NCBI GenBank assembly: GCA_027627225.1
Contig: CM051027.1
Coordinates: forward strand, 86,784,451-86,848,450
From: Congeria kusceri
Taxonomy: Eukaryota > Mollusca > Bivalvia > Myida > Dreissenidae
DNA length: 64,000 nucleotides
Direction: 5' to 3'
Numbering within the stretch: the first letter of the stretch is position 1; each line of letters begins with the position of its first letter. Of the stretch, positions 1 to 12,000 are shown in pieces. The notes beneath the pieces are model-generated. The model did no database searches, was not told where the DNA came from, and saw only the letters and a list, made by a program, of their open reading frames with translations. A program made the translations under genes and the position numbers.

Positions 1-1190
1 TCAATGCTGGACAAAATGATGCTCTGGACAGGGTCTTTGGCTTGAATTCTTATATTTGACCTTTGACCTTTAAGTGTGACCTTGACCTTGGACCTAGAGA
101 CTTGGGTCTTGCACGCGACACACTGTCTCAACAAGATTTGCACTTCTGCCAAGTTATTTGACATTCCTTCCCGGCTGGACAAAATTATGCTCCGGACAGG
201 GTCTTTGGCATAAATTCTTATATTTGATGTTTGACCTTTAAGTGTGACCTTGATCATGGACCCAGGGAAATGGTTCTTGCGCACGACACACCATCTCAAC
301 ATGCTTAGCACTTTTGCCAAGTTATTTGAAATTCCTTCCCCGCTGGACAAAGCAAGAGATATTTGTAAAACATGTATGCCCCCCCCAACTTGCAGCCAAG
401 TTGTGAATATGTGCAATTGTAAACAATTTTTTTTATATGCAATCCCAAGCGAGGGTTCGATATATGGTATCTATGTATGAAGTTTCATTAAAATATCTCG
501 ATGTGTTCTCCAGTTCTTGAGCGGAAACCGTTTTTCTATTTTTAGTAATGGTGACCTTGACCTTGACCCCCCATATGCAATCCCAAGCGAGATCTCGATA
601 TAAGGTATCTATGTATGAAGTTTCATTAAAATAACTCAATGCGTTCTCAAGTTATTGAGCGGAAACCGGAAACTGTTTTTCTATTTTTAGCAATGGTGAC
701 CTTGAACTTTGACCTGTTGACCTCCAAATGAATAGGCGTCTTCCTTTCCTCCCAAGTAACCAGCATACCAACTTAAATGATCGTAGGTAAACGCGTTCTC
801 TAGATATCGTGCCAAAACGAAATGGTCTACGGACAGACCGACCATCCGACCGACCTACCGACCGACCGACGGACGGTGCAAAGCAATATACCCCCACTTC
901 TTCAACGGGGGGCAAAGTTATGCTCTGGACAGGGTCTATGGCTTAAATTCTTATAGTTGACGTTTGATCTTTAAGTGTGACCTGGACCTTGGACCTAGGG
1001 ACTTGGTTCTGGCGCGTGACACACTGTCTCATTATGGTTAACATTTCTGCCAAGTTATTTGAAAATCCACCCATGCTGGACAAAATTATTGTCCGGACAA
1101 GAATTCGAACATACATACACACGTACATACGTATGTACCCACGGACAGGGTAAACTCTATATGCTCCCCATCATTGATGGTGGGGGCATA
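1..1190. repeat. Tandem array of about 169-bp units with TGACCT repeats, ending in a hairpin
   Basis: Units around 1-360 and 900-1140 share GGACAGGGTCTTTGGC, TTTGACCTTTAAGTGTGACC and CCAAGTTATTTGA. The first unit has a perfect DR1, TGACCTTTGACCT (57-69). Between them, 430-720 holds two units of another array (see 2230-2632). A GACCGACC run with CCCCACTTCTTCAACGGGG closes one block near 912. ATGCTCCCCATC pairs with GATGGTGGGGGCAT near 1160-1190, like the 3' hairpin of rolling-circle elements. Short open frames here are repeat by-products. Confidence 0.75.
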
Positions 1191-1633
1191 AAAATTGATG
1201 TTTACATTTTTTATATTTGTTTTTACAGATGATTTTCCTTTTTCGAACAAATCAGTTAATGAGTTGGTTTTATTGACATTATTTCGCCCATGTTTTTTCT
1301 TGAAGGAAAGCAAAGAAATTATGTATAAAACTGCTTCTACAAATAAACACTGTACAGAATTTTATTCTTTTTGAAAAAACTTTAAATACTTCTCAACAGC
1401 AATTATGAAACTTACATGACATAATACCTTTATTAAGATATGCATTCCCAAAACATAAATGCCATCATGGCTATGTAAAACCGCAGCAAATGATTGCACA
1501 AACACTTTCCCAGATGTTTGTACTCCTTCAGATGCAATAATTTAGGGTCCTTTCCTTTATATTATTACTAATCCAAAACACTTAGCAACAGAAATATACC
1601 TATAAACATCCATATGACTCACAATAAATAAAT

Positions 1634-1886
1634 GAGGCGTGTCTTGGGAAAAGCGAGCTTAATGCATGTGCGTAAAGTGTCGCCCCGTATTAGCCTGTGC
1701 AGTCCGCACAGGCTAATCCAGGACGGCACTATCCGCTTTTATGGTATTTCTGTTTCAATGAAGTCTCTTCTAAATATAAATCCACCGAAGGCGGAAAGTT
1801 TCATCCAGGATTAGCATGTGCGGACTGCACAGGCTAATCTGGGACGACACTTTACACACATGGATTAAGCCCAGTTTTCCAACATG
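1634..1886. mobile_element. MITE, GTCGTGGGAAAAC family, copy 1
   Basis: About 255 bp. GAGGCGTGTC starts a terminal inverted repeat containing ATGCATGTGCGTAAAGTGTC. Inside, GCCTGTGCAGTCCGCACAGGC forms a hairpin near each end. TCTCTTCTAAATATAAATCC is the conserved centre. It has no coding capacity. Confidence 0.85.
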
Positions 1887-1889
1887 AGT

Positions 1890-2220
1890 GACGGATATAC
1901 CCCAAAAATATGGCCTTGTCACAAAACTATGGCATCCATTTGAAAGAAATAGACACAGAGAGAATGCTTATATTTGTCATTGTTTAACAGTGTATTTGGA
2001 AAAATTTTATTTCAATAGGAGCCATAACTCTGTCAACATTAAGTAGTTTGTAACTGAAGTTGAACTTGATGTGTATTTTATGATATTACACCTGAGTACC
2101 AACCATAATTTAACAAGAAATGTGGAAATTCCACGAAAACGAAATTTTTCTAATGAAATGCATAAGTCTGCACAATAATGAAAGAAAGTTCTGGGTGCAA
2201 GGTGAAGGTCATACACCTAT
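1890..2220. repeat. Array unit with GGAGCCATAACTCTGTCAAC
   Basis: Contains ACATGAGTGACGGATATACC, CTATGGCATCCATTTGAAAG and AGCCATAACTCTGTCAACAT. The same order recurs at 7365-7900 and partly at 5640-5830, so it is an interspersed repeat. Nothing coding is seen. Confidence 0.65.
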
Positions 2221-2229
2221 GGCTAGCAA

Positions 2230-2632
2230 ATGGCGACCTTGACCTTGCAATCCAAAGTGAGGTCTCAATATAAGGTTTCTACATATGAAGTTTCATTAAA
2301 ATATCTAAAAATAAGTTCTTCAGTTATTGAGTGCAAACCGTTTTTTTATTTTTAGTAAAGGCGACCTTGACCCCACCCACTCTATATGCAATGACAAGAG
2401 AGGTCTAGATATAAGGTTTCTACATATAAAGTTTCATAAAAATATCTCAATTTGTTCTCTATGAGTGGAAACTTTTTGTCTATTTTTAGTAATGGTGATC
2501 TTAACCCCATCCACCCCATATGCAATCCCAAGCAAGGTCTCAATATGAGGTATCTACATATGAAAATTCATTAAAATATCTCAATGCGTTCTCAATTTAT
2601 TGAGCGGAACCAGTTATTTTTAGTAGGAATGG
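2230..2632. repeat. Tandem array (about 125-150 bp units), left part
   Basis: Units consist of GACCTTGACC, CCATATGCAATCCCAAGC, GGTATCTATGTATGAAGTTT and TTATTGAGCGGAAACCG, followed by CTATTTTTAGTAATGGTGAC. The array is interrupted at 2626 by a 2.57 kb insertion and resumes at 5200. Confidence 0.8.
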
Positions 2633-5199
2633 GATTTGTACCCAAAATCGGTATTCGGATATCCGTATCCGGTGTCCGGTTACTATCCAGATATTTGTAT
2701 CCTTAGAATGCATAACTTATGACAAAATTTTTCTCAAAACCCTATGCACAGAATGGTAACGTAGTGTTTGTTAACAAGATAATAATAAAGGCACGTTCTT
2801 AAACATAATTACTTTATTAAAAGATTTACAAGCAACAAATTAATTGTGAATGATTAGCAAAGCATGTCAAATACATCCTGAAAACAAAATAAACAAGAGG
2901 GCCATGATGGCCCAAAGCACTCACCTGAGAACTGGTACAGATGAAGACCATACAGGTTTGAAAATTAAGGTATCCGAACAATACGCAGAGGGAGATAGGA
3001 TCAATTTTGATTTAAAACATTGGTTAGTACAAAGGGCTAACTAAAGTACGAGTTGGGTAGCGGATGTGCGTTTTTTTTGCTAATGGTTCTCAAATCATTT
3101 TTCGGGATATTCTTACATGACTCTTTTTCATTAAGTCATTGACAATTCTGGAAAATGCAGAAACAGTAGATTTTGATGTCTTTTTCACAAACAGTTTTGG
3201 AGAACTAGTTGCAATGCGATAATTACGATGGCTGTGCTATAAGGTCAAGTTTTGCTTTTTCTTTGATAATTTTCTGTCCAATGATGATAAATGATGTTAA
3301 TGCAGGCTCTGAAGACAACAAAGTTGCATGTACACATAACTGCATGCAAGTCTTGCAACTGTTCGAAATCAAATTTTATCAATCAATTTTTATGGTCATG
3401 TGCAAACTGTGTAAGTTTGGTCAACATTGAATCAAAAATCGTGTGTGCAAGCCATTCATTGATAACTTGTTGACATTTTTTGTCCACACACAAGGGGCAA
3501 TAACTCTGGTGTTTCTGGCCCGATCATGCTTTTATTCGACTTCACCTGTAGTCTTACGTTCATAGACAAATTGTACACAATTATTGAAGATTGGATGAAA
3601 AATGAATTCTCTATTCTGAATAATGTCCATTTCACAAAAACTTGTGTGTGCAAGCCAATCATTGATAACTTGTAGATGTTTTTTTTCCACACACAAGGGG
3701 CAATAACTCTGGTGTTTCAGGCCCGATCATGCTTTTATTTGACTTCACCTGTAGTCTTACGTTCATAGACAAACTGTAGACAATTGGTGAAGATTGGATG
3801 AAAAATGAAGTCTCTATCCCAAATAATGTATATTTTTATATATTTCTCACAAACAAAGGCAATAACTCTGGTGTTTCTGGTCCGATCTTGCTTATTTTTG
3901 GCATCACTTTTAATTTTATGGTCACATACAAACTGTGCACGATTGGTGAAGATTGGATGAAAAACGAAGTTTCTATCCTGAATAATGTCCATTTTTGCAT
4001 ATTTTTTTCACAAACAAAGGGCAATACCTCTGATGTTTCTGGTCCAATCTTTCTTATATTCGACTTCAACTGTAATCTCATGGTAATAGGCAAACTGTGC
4101 AAGATTTTTTTGTATATTTTTTTTAATAAACAAAGGGCAATAACTCTGGTGTTTGAAACACGATCTTGCCCATTTTTGGCGTCTGCTGAGATCTTATGGT
4201 CATACACAAACTGTGAAAGTTTGGTAAAGATTGGATGGAAAATAAAGTCTATATGTTGGAAAAGGGCATTTTTGCACTTTTTTTGCATGAAAAAGGGGCA
4301 ATAACTCTGGTGTTTCTGGTGTGATCTGACCCAATAACAATCCCATCCTAGATTTTATGGTCATACACAAACTGTGCAAGTTAGGTCAAGATTAAATAAA
4401 AACTGAAGTCTTTATCGCGATAACGGTCCAAATTGTTGACGGCACACTGACGACGGACGATAGACGCTGGAGGACGCCGGAGAAGTCCCCTATACCAAAA
4501 CCGTACCGAGCACGAATACCGAGCACTTCGTGCTCAGGTGAGCTAAAAAGACTGTATCCCTGTTATCCACGTCCAATGATCAGAATCACACAAAATGATT
4601 AAAAATAAAATTACACAGATAATCACATACACGTGGTATTAATCCTTGATAATGATACACATATACATGCGTAAATAGTTAGGATAACTAATGAAAAAAA
4701 AAAAACTTAATTTGTGATTTGTTTTATTAGAGAAATTTTGATTGGCAACTTTATGAAATGTTGAATATGCTTGGACAGTGAAAGTTTTTCGCAGCATTGT
4801 GCCAGTGGTATGCCCGTTAATTGGAGCCATCATGTCAATTAGTGTCAATTATCAGAAAGAAAGGGCCGCCAAAGACAAGGTTGATAGGCCTTTGTGGGCA
4901 ATTAGGCAATTACCACATGGTGATAAGGTACGGTTATAGGCTCCCGCCCCCATGGTGCGAACAACCAATTAACGGATTAATGTCAGTCTGTCAATGATGT
5001 GCGTTATGCGGATTAATGTCAGTCTGTCAATTATGTGCGTTATGCGGATTAACGTCTGAAGAAACAGGGCTTGGAGGTTATGAACACGTGATGCATTACA
5101 ACAGAAGAATTGTCGTTCACTCAGTAAGGTATTCGAATCCTTTTTAAGTATCCGGATACCTTACCAGTATTCGGATATCCGAATATTCGTTTGCATCCC
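2626..5199. mobile_element. 2.57 kb insertion with 12-bp flanking duplication TTATTTTTAGTA
   Basis: TTATTTTTAGTA lies at 2614-2625 and again at 5200-5211, with array sequence continuing on both sides, so the block between them is an insertion. Its edges read GGAATGGG and CATCCC. Both ends contain TATTCGGATATCCG-like palindromes, reminiscent of hAT elements, although a 12-bp duplication is longer than the usual 8. It encloses the Helentron-like copy at 2893-4546. A 36-bp unit is duplicated at about 4975-5050. Confidence 0.7.
2893..4546 (+). mobile_element. Helentron/pearl-like non-autonomous element, core A
   Basis: Begins ACAAGAGGGCCATGATGGCC, a palindrome-bearing end, and ends with hairpin GAGCACTTCGTGCTC, then AGGTGAGCTAA. 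CTCACCTGAG near the 5' end is an inverted copy of CTCAGGTGAG at the 3' end. The core holds about seven tandem units near 140 bp with GGGCAATAACTCTGGTGTTT and CATACAAACTGTGCA. No replicase is present. Confidence 0.8.
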
Positions 5200-5850
5200 T
5201 TATTTTTAGTAATGGTGATCTTGACCCTGACACCACCCACCCCATATGCAATGCCAAGCAAGGTCTCAATATAACGTATCTATGTATGAAGTTCCATTAA
5301 AATACCTCAATGCGTTCTCAAGTTATTGAGTGGAAACTGTTTTTCTATTTTTAGTAATGGTGACCTTGACCCCACCCACCCCATATGCATTCCCAAGCGA
5401 GGTCTTGATATAAGGTATCTATGTATGAAGTTTCATTAAAATATCTCAATGCATTATAAAGTTATTGAGTGGAAACCGTTTTTCTATTTTTAGTAACAGT
5501 GACCTTGACTTTGACCCCATATGCAATCCCAAGAAAGGTCTCGATATAACGCATCTATGTATAAAGTTTCATTACAATAGCTCAATTCGTCCTTGAGTTA
5601 GAGAGCGGAAACAAAAAGTTATAAGTTGACACCGCCACCACTCTGTCAAAATTTAGTCGTTTGTAACCGAAGTTGAACTTAACCCGTATTTTATGATGCT
5701 ACACATGCATACCAAGAATGATATGAATATGTCAAGCCATTGTTGAGTAATCGTCAGAAAACCATAATTTTAAGGAATTTAAGTCGAAAAGAGGCCATAA
5801 CTCTGTCAAAATTTAGTTAGTGTTTAATCTAGACGGACAGAGGGGCATGG
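5200..5850. repeat. Tandem array, right part of the interrupted array
   Basis: Continues the array of 2230-2632: three units with CCATATGCAATCCCAAG and ATCTATGTATGAAGTT. It passes into the AACTCTGTCAAAATTTAGT unit near 5640-5830. Confidence 0.75.
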
Positions 5851-6238
5851 TGCTTGACTTGGAAAAAAAGGGGTGTTTTGTGTCTGGTGAAACTGTTAAA
5901 AAGGACACATTAGGTTTAAAATAGCTTTTTTAAAAAGTATTACTGACTGATTCCTTTTATTTGTTTGATGATTTTTTAAGTCAAATAAAATCTACCAGTA
6001 TTAATTTTTTTTTACTTTCCAATAGTATAGCTTCTTCTTATTGCAAAGATCAGAAAAAAATAGTTATTTCTTTTCAATGGGCAATCAACCATAACAACTG
6101 TCTACTAAAACTATATATGAGCAAGTCAAAATCATGCTTAATAATGGTAAAATACTTACTGGTATATCCTGGTATTTTTAATTTTTTTTCATCTTTTTTA
6201 TTGTAGGACATTTCTTTATTTTCACCATTATGATTTAT

Positions 6239-6370
6239 GTTGTTGCTGTTGATGATGACAGTGCTACTGATGTTGTTGCTGTTGATGATGACAGTGCTAT
6301 TTATGTTGTTGCTGTTGATGATGACAGTGCTGTTTATGTTGTTGCTGTTGATGATGACAGTGCTATTATA
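6239..6370. repeat. 33-bp minisatellite, four copies
   Basis: Unit GTTGTTGCTGTTGATGATGA plus CAGTGCTATTTAT, starting at 6239, 6272, 6305 and 6338. The period is a multiple of three, but no flanking exon was recognised. Confidence 0.9.
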
Positions 6371-6549
6371 TTTTGATTAATGATGAAAAGCTAAAGTCAA
6401 GATGAACATTCAGACAACAAACACTGAAATTCGGATTGAAATTATTTATCCGAATATATTTGTCGGAAATTATAGCTTGTTTTGCAATTCGTTTTTTCAG
6501 GGATATAATTGTAAGAATGTTTGTTTTTTTGTCATAATTTATTATTAAA

Positions 6550-6685
6550 GAAACTTGAAACTTGTTTATTTGCTTAAATGCCCATTTCTACATATAAAAC
6601 ACATATTCAACGGCGTTGTACAATAATAAATAAATGTAAAAATGAAACATCATCTACACTGATACATCAATAAAGTGACAATCAT
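6550..6685 (-). repeat. Inverted homologue of the ANKRD13 3' UTR segment
   Basis: The minus strand reads GTGTAGATGATGTTTCATTT, TTGTACAACGCCGTTG and TTTAAGCAAATAAACAAGTT. It closely matches 50441-50575. It is either a retroposed fragment or two copies of one interspersed repeat. Confidence 0.7.
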
Positions 6686-7364
6686 GAATAATCAGTTATA
6701 ACTCATCAGAATACACATACCTTATTTACAGAAATATATAGAAGTGAAAAGTACACAATAAATAACCTACCTACTAGATCTTCGGTACAAATTAAAATGT
6801 TCTTCATGATTGCAGGATTGAGTTAGAAAATCCAAGGGGGCACTAGCACTTCAGAGAACAGTAACTTAGTATAAGTATGCTAAAATATCCTTCAGTATCA
6901 TATGGACAGGAAGAATGCTGTTACAGCTTACCTTGGATTATCTCCCTTCTAGCCTCAAGGTGTGGGAGGTGACAAAACACTTATATGTTTATTCAAATAA
7001 CTTACAATGTATAGTGTGTGACACAGGATGGATTTAAAGCTAAGCAGGAACTACAGGAAGGACTTTGTTTTAGATGCATTACTTAGTGGCAAGCTACATG
7101 TCAATGCTAACATTGGAAAGGAAAACAACTTTAATGGGGCCACAAATAAATAAACTACCAGCATTAATGACCAACATAAATCATAATAATTATTTTTTTT
7201 ATCTCGACTGCATGCACAATATATGGTATTTATTTATAGTTGAGTTGATACATGCCGAATATTACATATCATGAACTCTTGTGAATACATATAGAGTAAA
7301 ACCAATGAATATTTTCTTCAAACTGTAGATGTTAAAATATACCATTTAAAACTAGAATTGTAAC

Positions 7365-7900
7365 ATGAGTGACAAATATACCCCCACAATATGCCCTTGT
7401 CACAAAGCTATGGCATCCATTTGAAATGAAAATGGACCCAAAGAGAATGATTTAATTTGTGAATGTTTAAAAGTGTATTTGGGAAAAATTAAAGTCCAAT
7501 AGGAGCCATAACTCTGTCAACATTTAGTGGTTTGTAACCAAAATTGAACTTGCCCTGTATTATATGAGGTTAACCTATGTACCTAAAATAATTTAAAGAT
7601 GTAAAGCCTTTCATGAGATATTGTCCGGAATCAGTTTTTTTAAGGATTTAAAGTAGAAAAGGGGCCATAACTTTGTCAACATTTGGTGGTTTGTAACCAA
7701 AATTGAACTTGATCTGTATTTTATGATGTTACACCTGCGTAGTAAAAATTAAATAAATCTGTGGAGCCTTTAATGAGTTATCATCCGGAGAAAGTGTAAA
7801 AAATGTAAGTTCAATAGGGGCCATAACTCTTTCAACATGTAGTGGTCAGTAATCAAAGTCAAGCTTGACCTGTATTGTATGATGTTACATGTATGTACCT
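7365..7900. repeat. Tandem array of about 170-bp units
   Basis: Three units share AGGAGCCATAACTCTGTCAA, GGTTTGTAACCAAAATTGAA and TGTATTTTATGATGTTACAC. No coding signal. Confidence 0.75.
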
Positions 7901-7924
7901 TCATTTGTGGGTGTATAATTAGAT

Positions 7925-8643
7925 ACAAGAGCTGTCTCAGGACAGCGTGCTCTACTATTCCACCACTTTGTCAGAGTTATGGGCCTTTATCACTACAAAC
8001 AAGAAAAATATTGAGCAGAAACAGTGACAATATAAGGTATCTATGTAGTAAGTTTCATTAAAATACCTTGCATTCTCAAGTTATTGAGCGGAAACCGTTT
8101 TTCTATTTTTAGTAACAGTGACCTTGACCTTGACCCCACCCACCCCATATGCAATCTCAAGTGAGGCCTCGCTATAAGGTATCTATGTATGAAGTTTCAT
8201 TACAATAGCTCAATCCGTTTTCGAGTTATAGAGATATGGTGTTGTTGCACGCAAACTTTAACCTGAATTTCTAAGTACAAAAAGGGGCATAATTGTGCTA
8301 AAATGCTGGTCATAGTTCTTGGCCAGTGACCTTATGTAATGACCCTGAAGGCATGTGTGAAGTTTCAGTTGAATATATGTAGTAGATAGAGTTGTTGCAT
8401 GCAAACTTTTACCTGATCTTCTAAGTACAAAAAGGGGCATAATTCTGCTAAATTGCAGGTCAGAGTTATGAGCTTGGTCAGTGGCCTCACATAATGACCC
8501 CAAACACATGTGAGAAGTTTCAACTGAATATCTGTAGTAGTTACAGAGATATGGACATGTTGCACGCAAACCTTAACCAGAGCATTACGCCGACGAACGG
8601 GTGAGTAGTATAGCTCGAACTATTATGTGAATAGTCGAGCTAA
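7925..8643 (+). mobile_element. Second Helentron-like family, short copy
   Basis: Starts ACAAGAGCTGTCTCAGGACA (palindrome CTGTC/GACAG). It ends with the hairpin CTCGAACTATT/GAATAGTCGAG followed by CTAA. The core holds about two and a half units near 153 bp with GTTGCACGCAAACTTTAACC and AAGTACAAAAAGGGGCATAA. Confidence 0.75.
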
Positions 8644-9086
8644 CAAGTACACATTGTTAGTCAAATCTTTTAAAAGCCAAATCAATGTCTTAAATCTGTA
8701 TGATTGTAAATAGCAGTTACAGATAAATGCATTAGCACTACAATTATTGTACTATCCATTCATATAAAATTTATTTAAATATACAATGTATAAAATTTGT
8801 TTTGTTCTGTGTAGAATCCACAACACTTTCAGGCTGATAAAAGAAATATTCTTTTCAGTCTGTATTTTTAGGTAAATAAAATTAATGTACTGTTAACTAA
8901 ACAACCCTTGAGGAATTTTTACCATCTGATATTTATGCTCATAATTTTGTGATTACACAAAAACACACACATTTTTATTGGTTTCATATCCAATAATTAA
9001 TTGATCAATATTTCATTTTATATTCATGAGGAAGTAAAATATATTCACTACACAAATTCCGTAAATAACAACTGCTGAGAACTCAC

Positions 9087-12000
9087 CAATCCTGTCTTTG
9101 GCCGAGATGTTGGATACAAAGCCAGTCTGTCGTCTCCGGGCATCGCTGAGTATATCTATGATGAGAGTGGCAAACTCCCGGGCGTTGAAACGGGCCAGCT
9201 TCTGTCTGCCCTAAAAGTGAAAATGGTATGTTTGTGTTAATTGACCAGTTAGAATGTTAGTTCATTGAGAATTTGAAGTCTAGATTCATACAGTAAAGAA
9301 CAAATACCATTTATGGACCAATCAAAAATGTTTGATTGATAACGAATTTAGTCTTTTACAAAGCCTGAACTTTATTATTTGTTACAGATGTCTGTTAAAA
9401 ACAATCAATTTTTTTTTTAAACGATTTGGTTGCAAGTGACCTGAGTCTTTATCAATCAAGCAGTTATGAATTAATTGTCAACAAAATCATGAAGTGTGTT
9501 TGAGGTGTTGCATCCAATTGTCTCCCTTTTTTACAATAATATAGAATAATTTGCTTAATTAACATATGCACAAAACACATGTTCAACAACTGACAATCCT
9601 TAGATGACAAATATTTTAACAACAATGAGTAGGAGAATAAAAGACAGTCAGTTTTACTACCTGATTTCTAGTGGCTGAAAACTCTGGGTTGACAGGGAGG
9701 AAGGGTACGGCTTGCCGATCGCTGACTATAGACGTGTGATCGTGTGTGTACAGCCAGACAGAGTCGTTCTCACGGCGGTCCACTTCATCATACACGTCCA
9801 TCGCAAGCTCTTCAAACAGGTGGTTGGATAACTGCAAACAAATGGAATCAAAGTCTTCCAATATCCAAGTGCTCGTATTAGGTTTCGGGTTGAATGGAAT
9901 TTCTAATGGTGTGTGGATAACATGGGTTACAGCTTTGTTTGAGAACATTTTTGATTATAAATGCATTGTCCTGATTTCACTGTTCTCATTATTAATTAAA
10001 TACTTTTTACATGACTTGTAGTAACTTGGTATAGAACTAATACTACTTGTATCAAGGTACGCATAAGACAATTGTATAAAAAAAACACGCAGGACTGATC
10101 CATAAACACGAAGTAAATACAAGCTAATTCATTTTTACCATCTGCAGTTTTTTCTTCGCTTGTTTGGCAAGTTCGGACATGTCCAAATTATTGTCCGATA
10201 TCTCTGGTATGATAAAGTGTGAACCTTTTTGGTGATCTGAAAGTAAGCAATGCCATGATGAAATATTTCAGGCAATCCTTTTCATGTGTAATTTAATACC
10301 ATGTCATAAAATTGTATAAACTTTATCATTAATATCATGGGCTCGGCATCTGAACTGTTAAAAGTTCTGCATCATAAAATAGTTTGTTTCTCTAATCACA
10401 TGATACACTTATCTATGCAAAGAGTAAGGATTCTGATCTTAAAAGACAAAACACAATTCTCATCAACATCTTATACATTCATGTCTCTCTTTTATTCAAT
10501 CATACCTTTATAATGACCAATACTTTTTGTCCATCTTAAAGAAAAACCGATTTCTTGCTCATAAATCATATTATCACTATCAAAGTATGCTACTTTGCAG
10601 CTGAGGCACTAACCTGGTTTCTTGCCACACAAGTAATATGCTAGACGATCCGTGAGTTCGTACTGACATTCTACCAGACGACTGGCTATGTCATCATGAC
10701 CCTCCGCTCTGAAATGTCAAGAATTATCATATACAATTGCTTGTATTTATCGCAAAACCTTCATAAATATAAACTTTTGCATTAAAACCATGTTACATTG
10801 TAAATAAGCTGCAGCATGTCAGTCTGATGATTCAGGGATAGATCGACTTTTTACTTAGATATCATGGTCATAGAAACTAGATATTTTCACTCGTGGCTGT
10901 GCCACTTGTAAAAAGATTGTTTCCATGACCACTCATGAAATAAAATACTATCTTACACTGTATTAAACAAATTTTCATTTTATTTCATGCTTTCGAATGA
11001 TAAAAAAGAAATGCACCAGATATGCTGAAGTGTCACGAGTTTTGTGTATTATGACGTCAGAAATATAAAGTCATTATGATTCCAAACTTGTCAATCACTG
11101 TTGTGGTGGGAAAATAGTGCGAAATGTTTACTGCGTCGTTGTCGCTTAAATATATTTGTATTGAATTTTATTATGTGTTTTCTGTTGTTTAAAAAGGCCG
11201 ATGTTTACACTGACGATTAGCTTATTCACATACTTTCAAAATAAACATAAAAACACAGTTAAAAGTAGTTCCATATAACCAAGAGTGAAATTATCAAACG
11301 TTATCATTTCTTTCGACCAAGCGTGAAAATGATGGGGTTATCATTCACTGGTATTCTCCACTCATTTACCGCATAGAATGAAAAAAACATTGGAGGGGTG
11401 TCGTGGGAAAACCGGACTTAATGCATGTGCGTAAAGTGTCCTCCCGGATTAGCCTGTGCAGTCCGCACAGGCTATTCCAGGACGGCACTTTCCGCTTTTG
11501 TGGTATTTTCTGTTTCAAGGAAGTCTCTTCTAAACATAAATTCACTGTCGGCGGAAAGTGCCGTCCTGGATTAGCCTGTGCGGACTGCACAGGCTAATCT
11601 GGGACGACACTTTACGCACATGCATTCAGACTGATTTTCTCATGACGCGCCACATTGATAGTATTATGATAAACAGATTCCTACTTGGCATAATCTATGG
11701 GTGTTTTGCCAAAGGCATCAAAGGCCCCGGGGTCAGCGCCGTATATGACTAGAAGTTCAATCTGCAGGATCTGGCCCGAGCCTGCAGCCACGTGCAGGGG
11801 ACAGTTACCCTTCTCCTGTAATACACACACGACACTTGATATAAATATCAGTGGTTATCAGTGAAACAAAAGTATGGAGCATGTGCAATGAACAATTACA
11901 ATTTAATTATGCTTTAAAGTCATATTTCTATAAAAAGGTGTCCATTTTATGCATTTGTGGACATCAAGAAAAATACAGTACATTAGTATTAGCGCAACAA

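Noticed and set aside
3735..4304. Long overlapping open frames on both strands (up to 168 codons)
   Set aside because: They follow the 140-bp tandem units of a Helentron-like element; the same peptides recur at 34814-36252 and 24400-25445 with frame shifts. They are by-products of the repeat.
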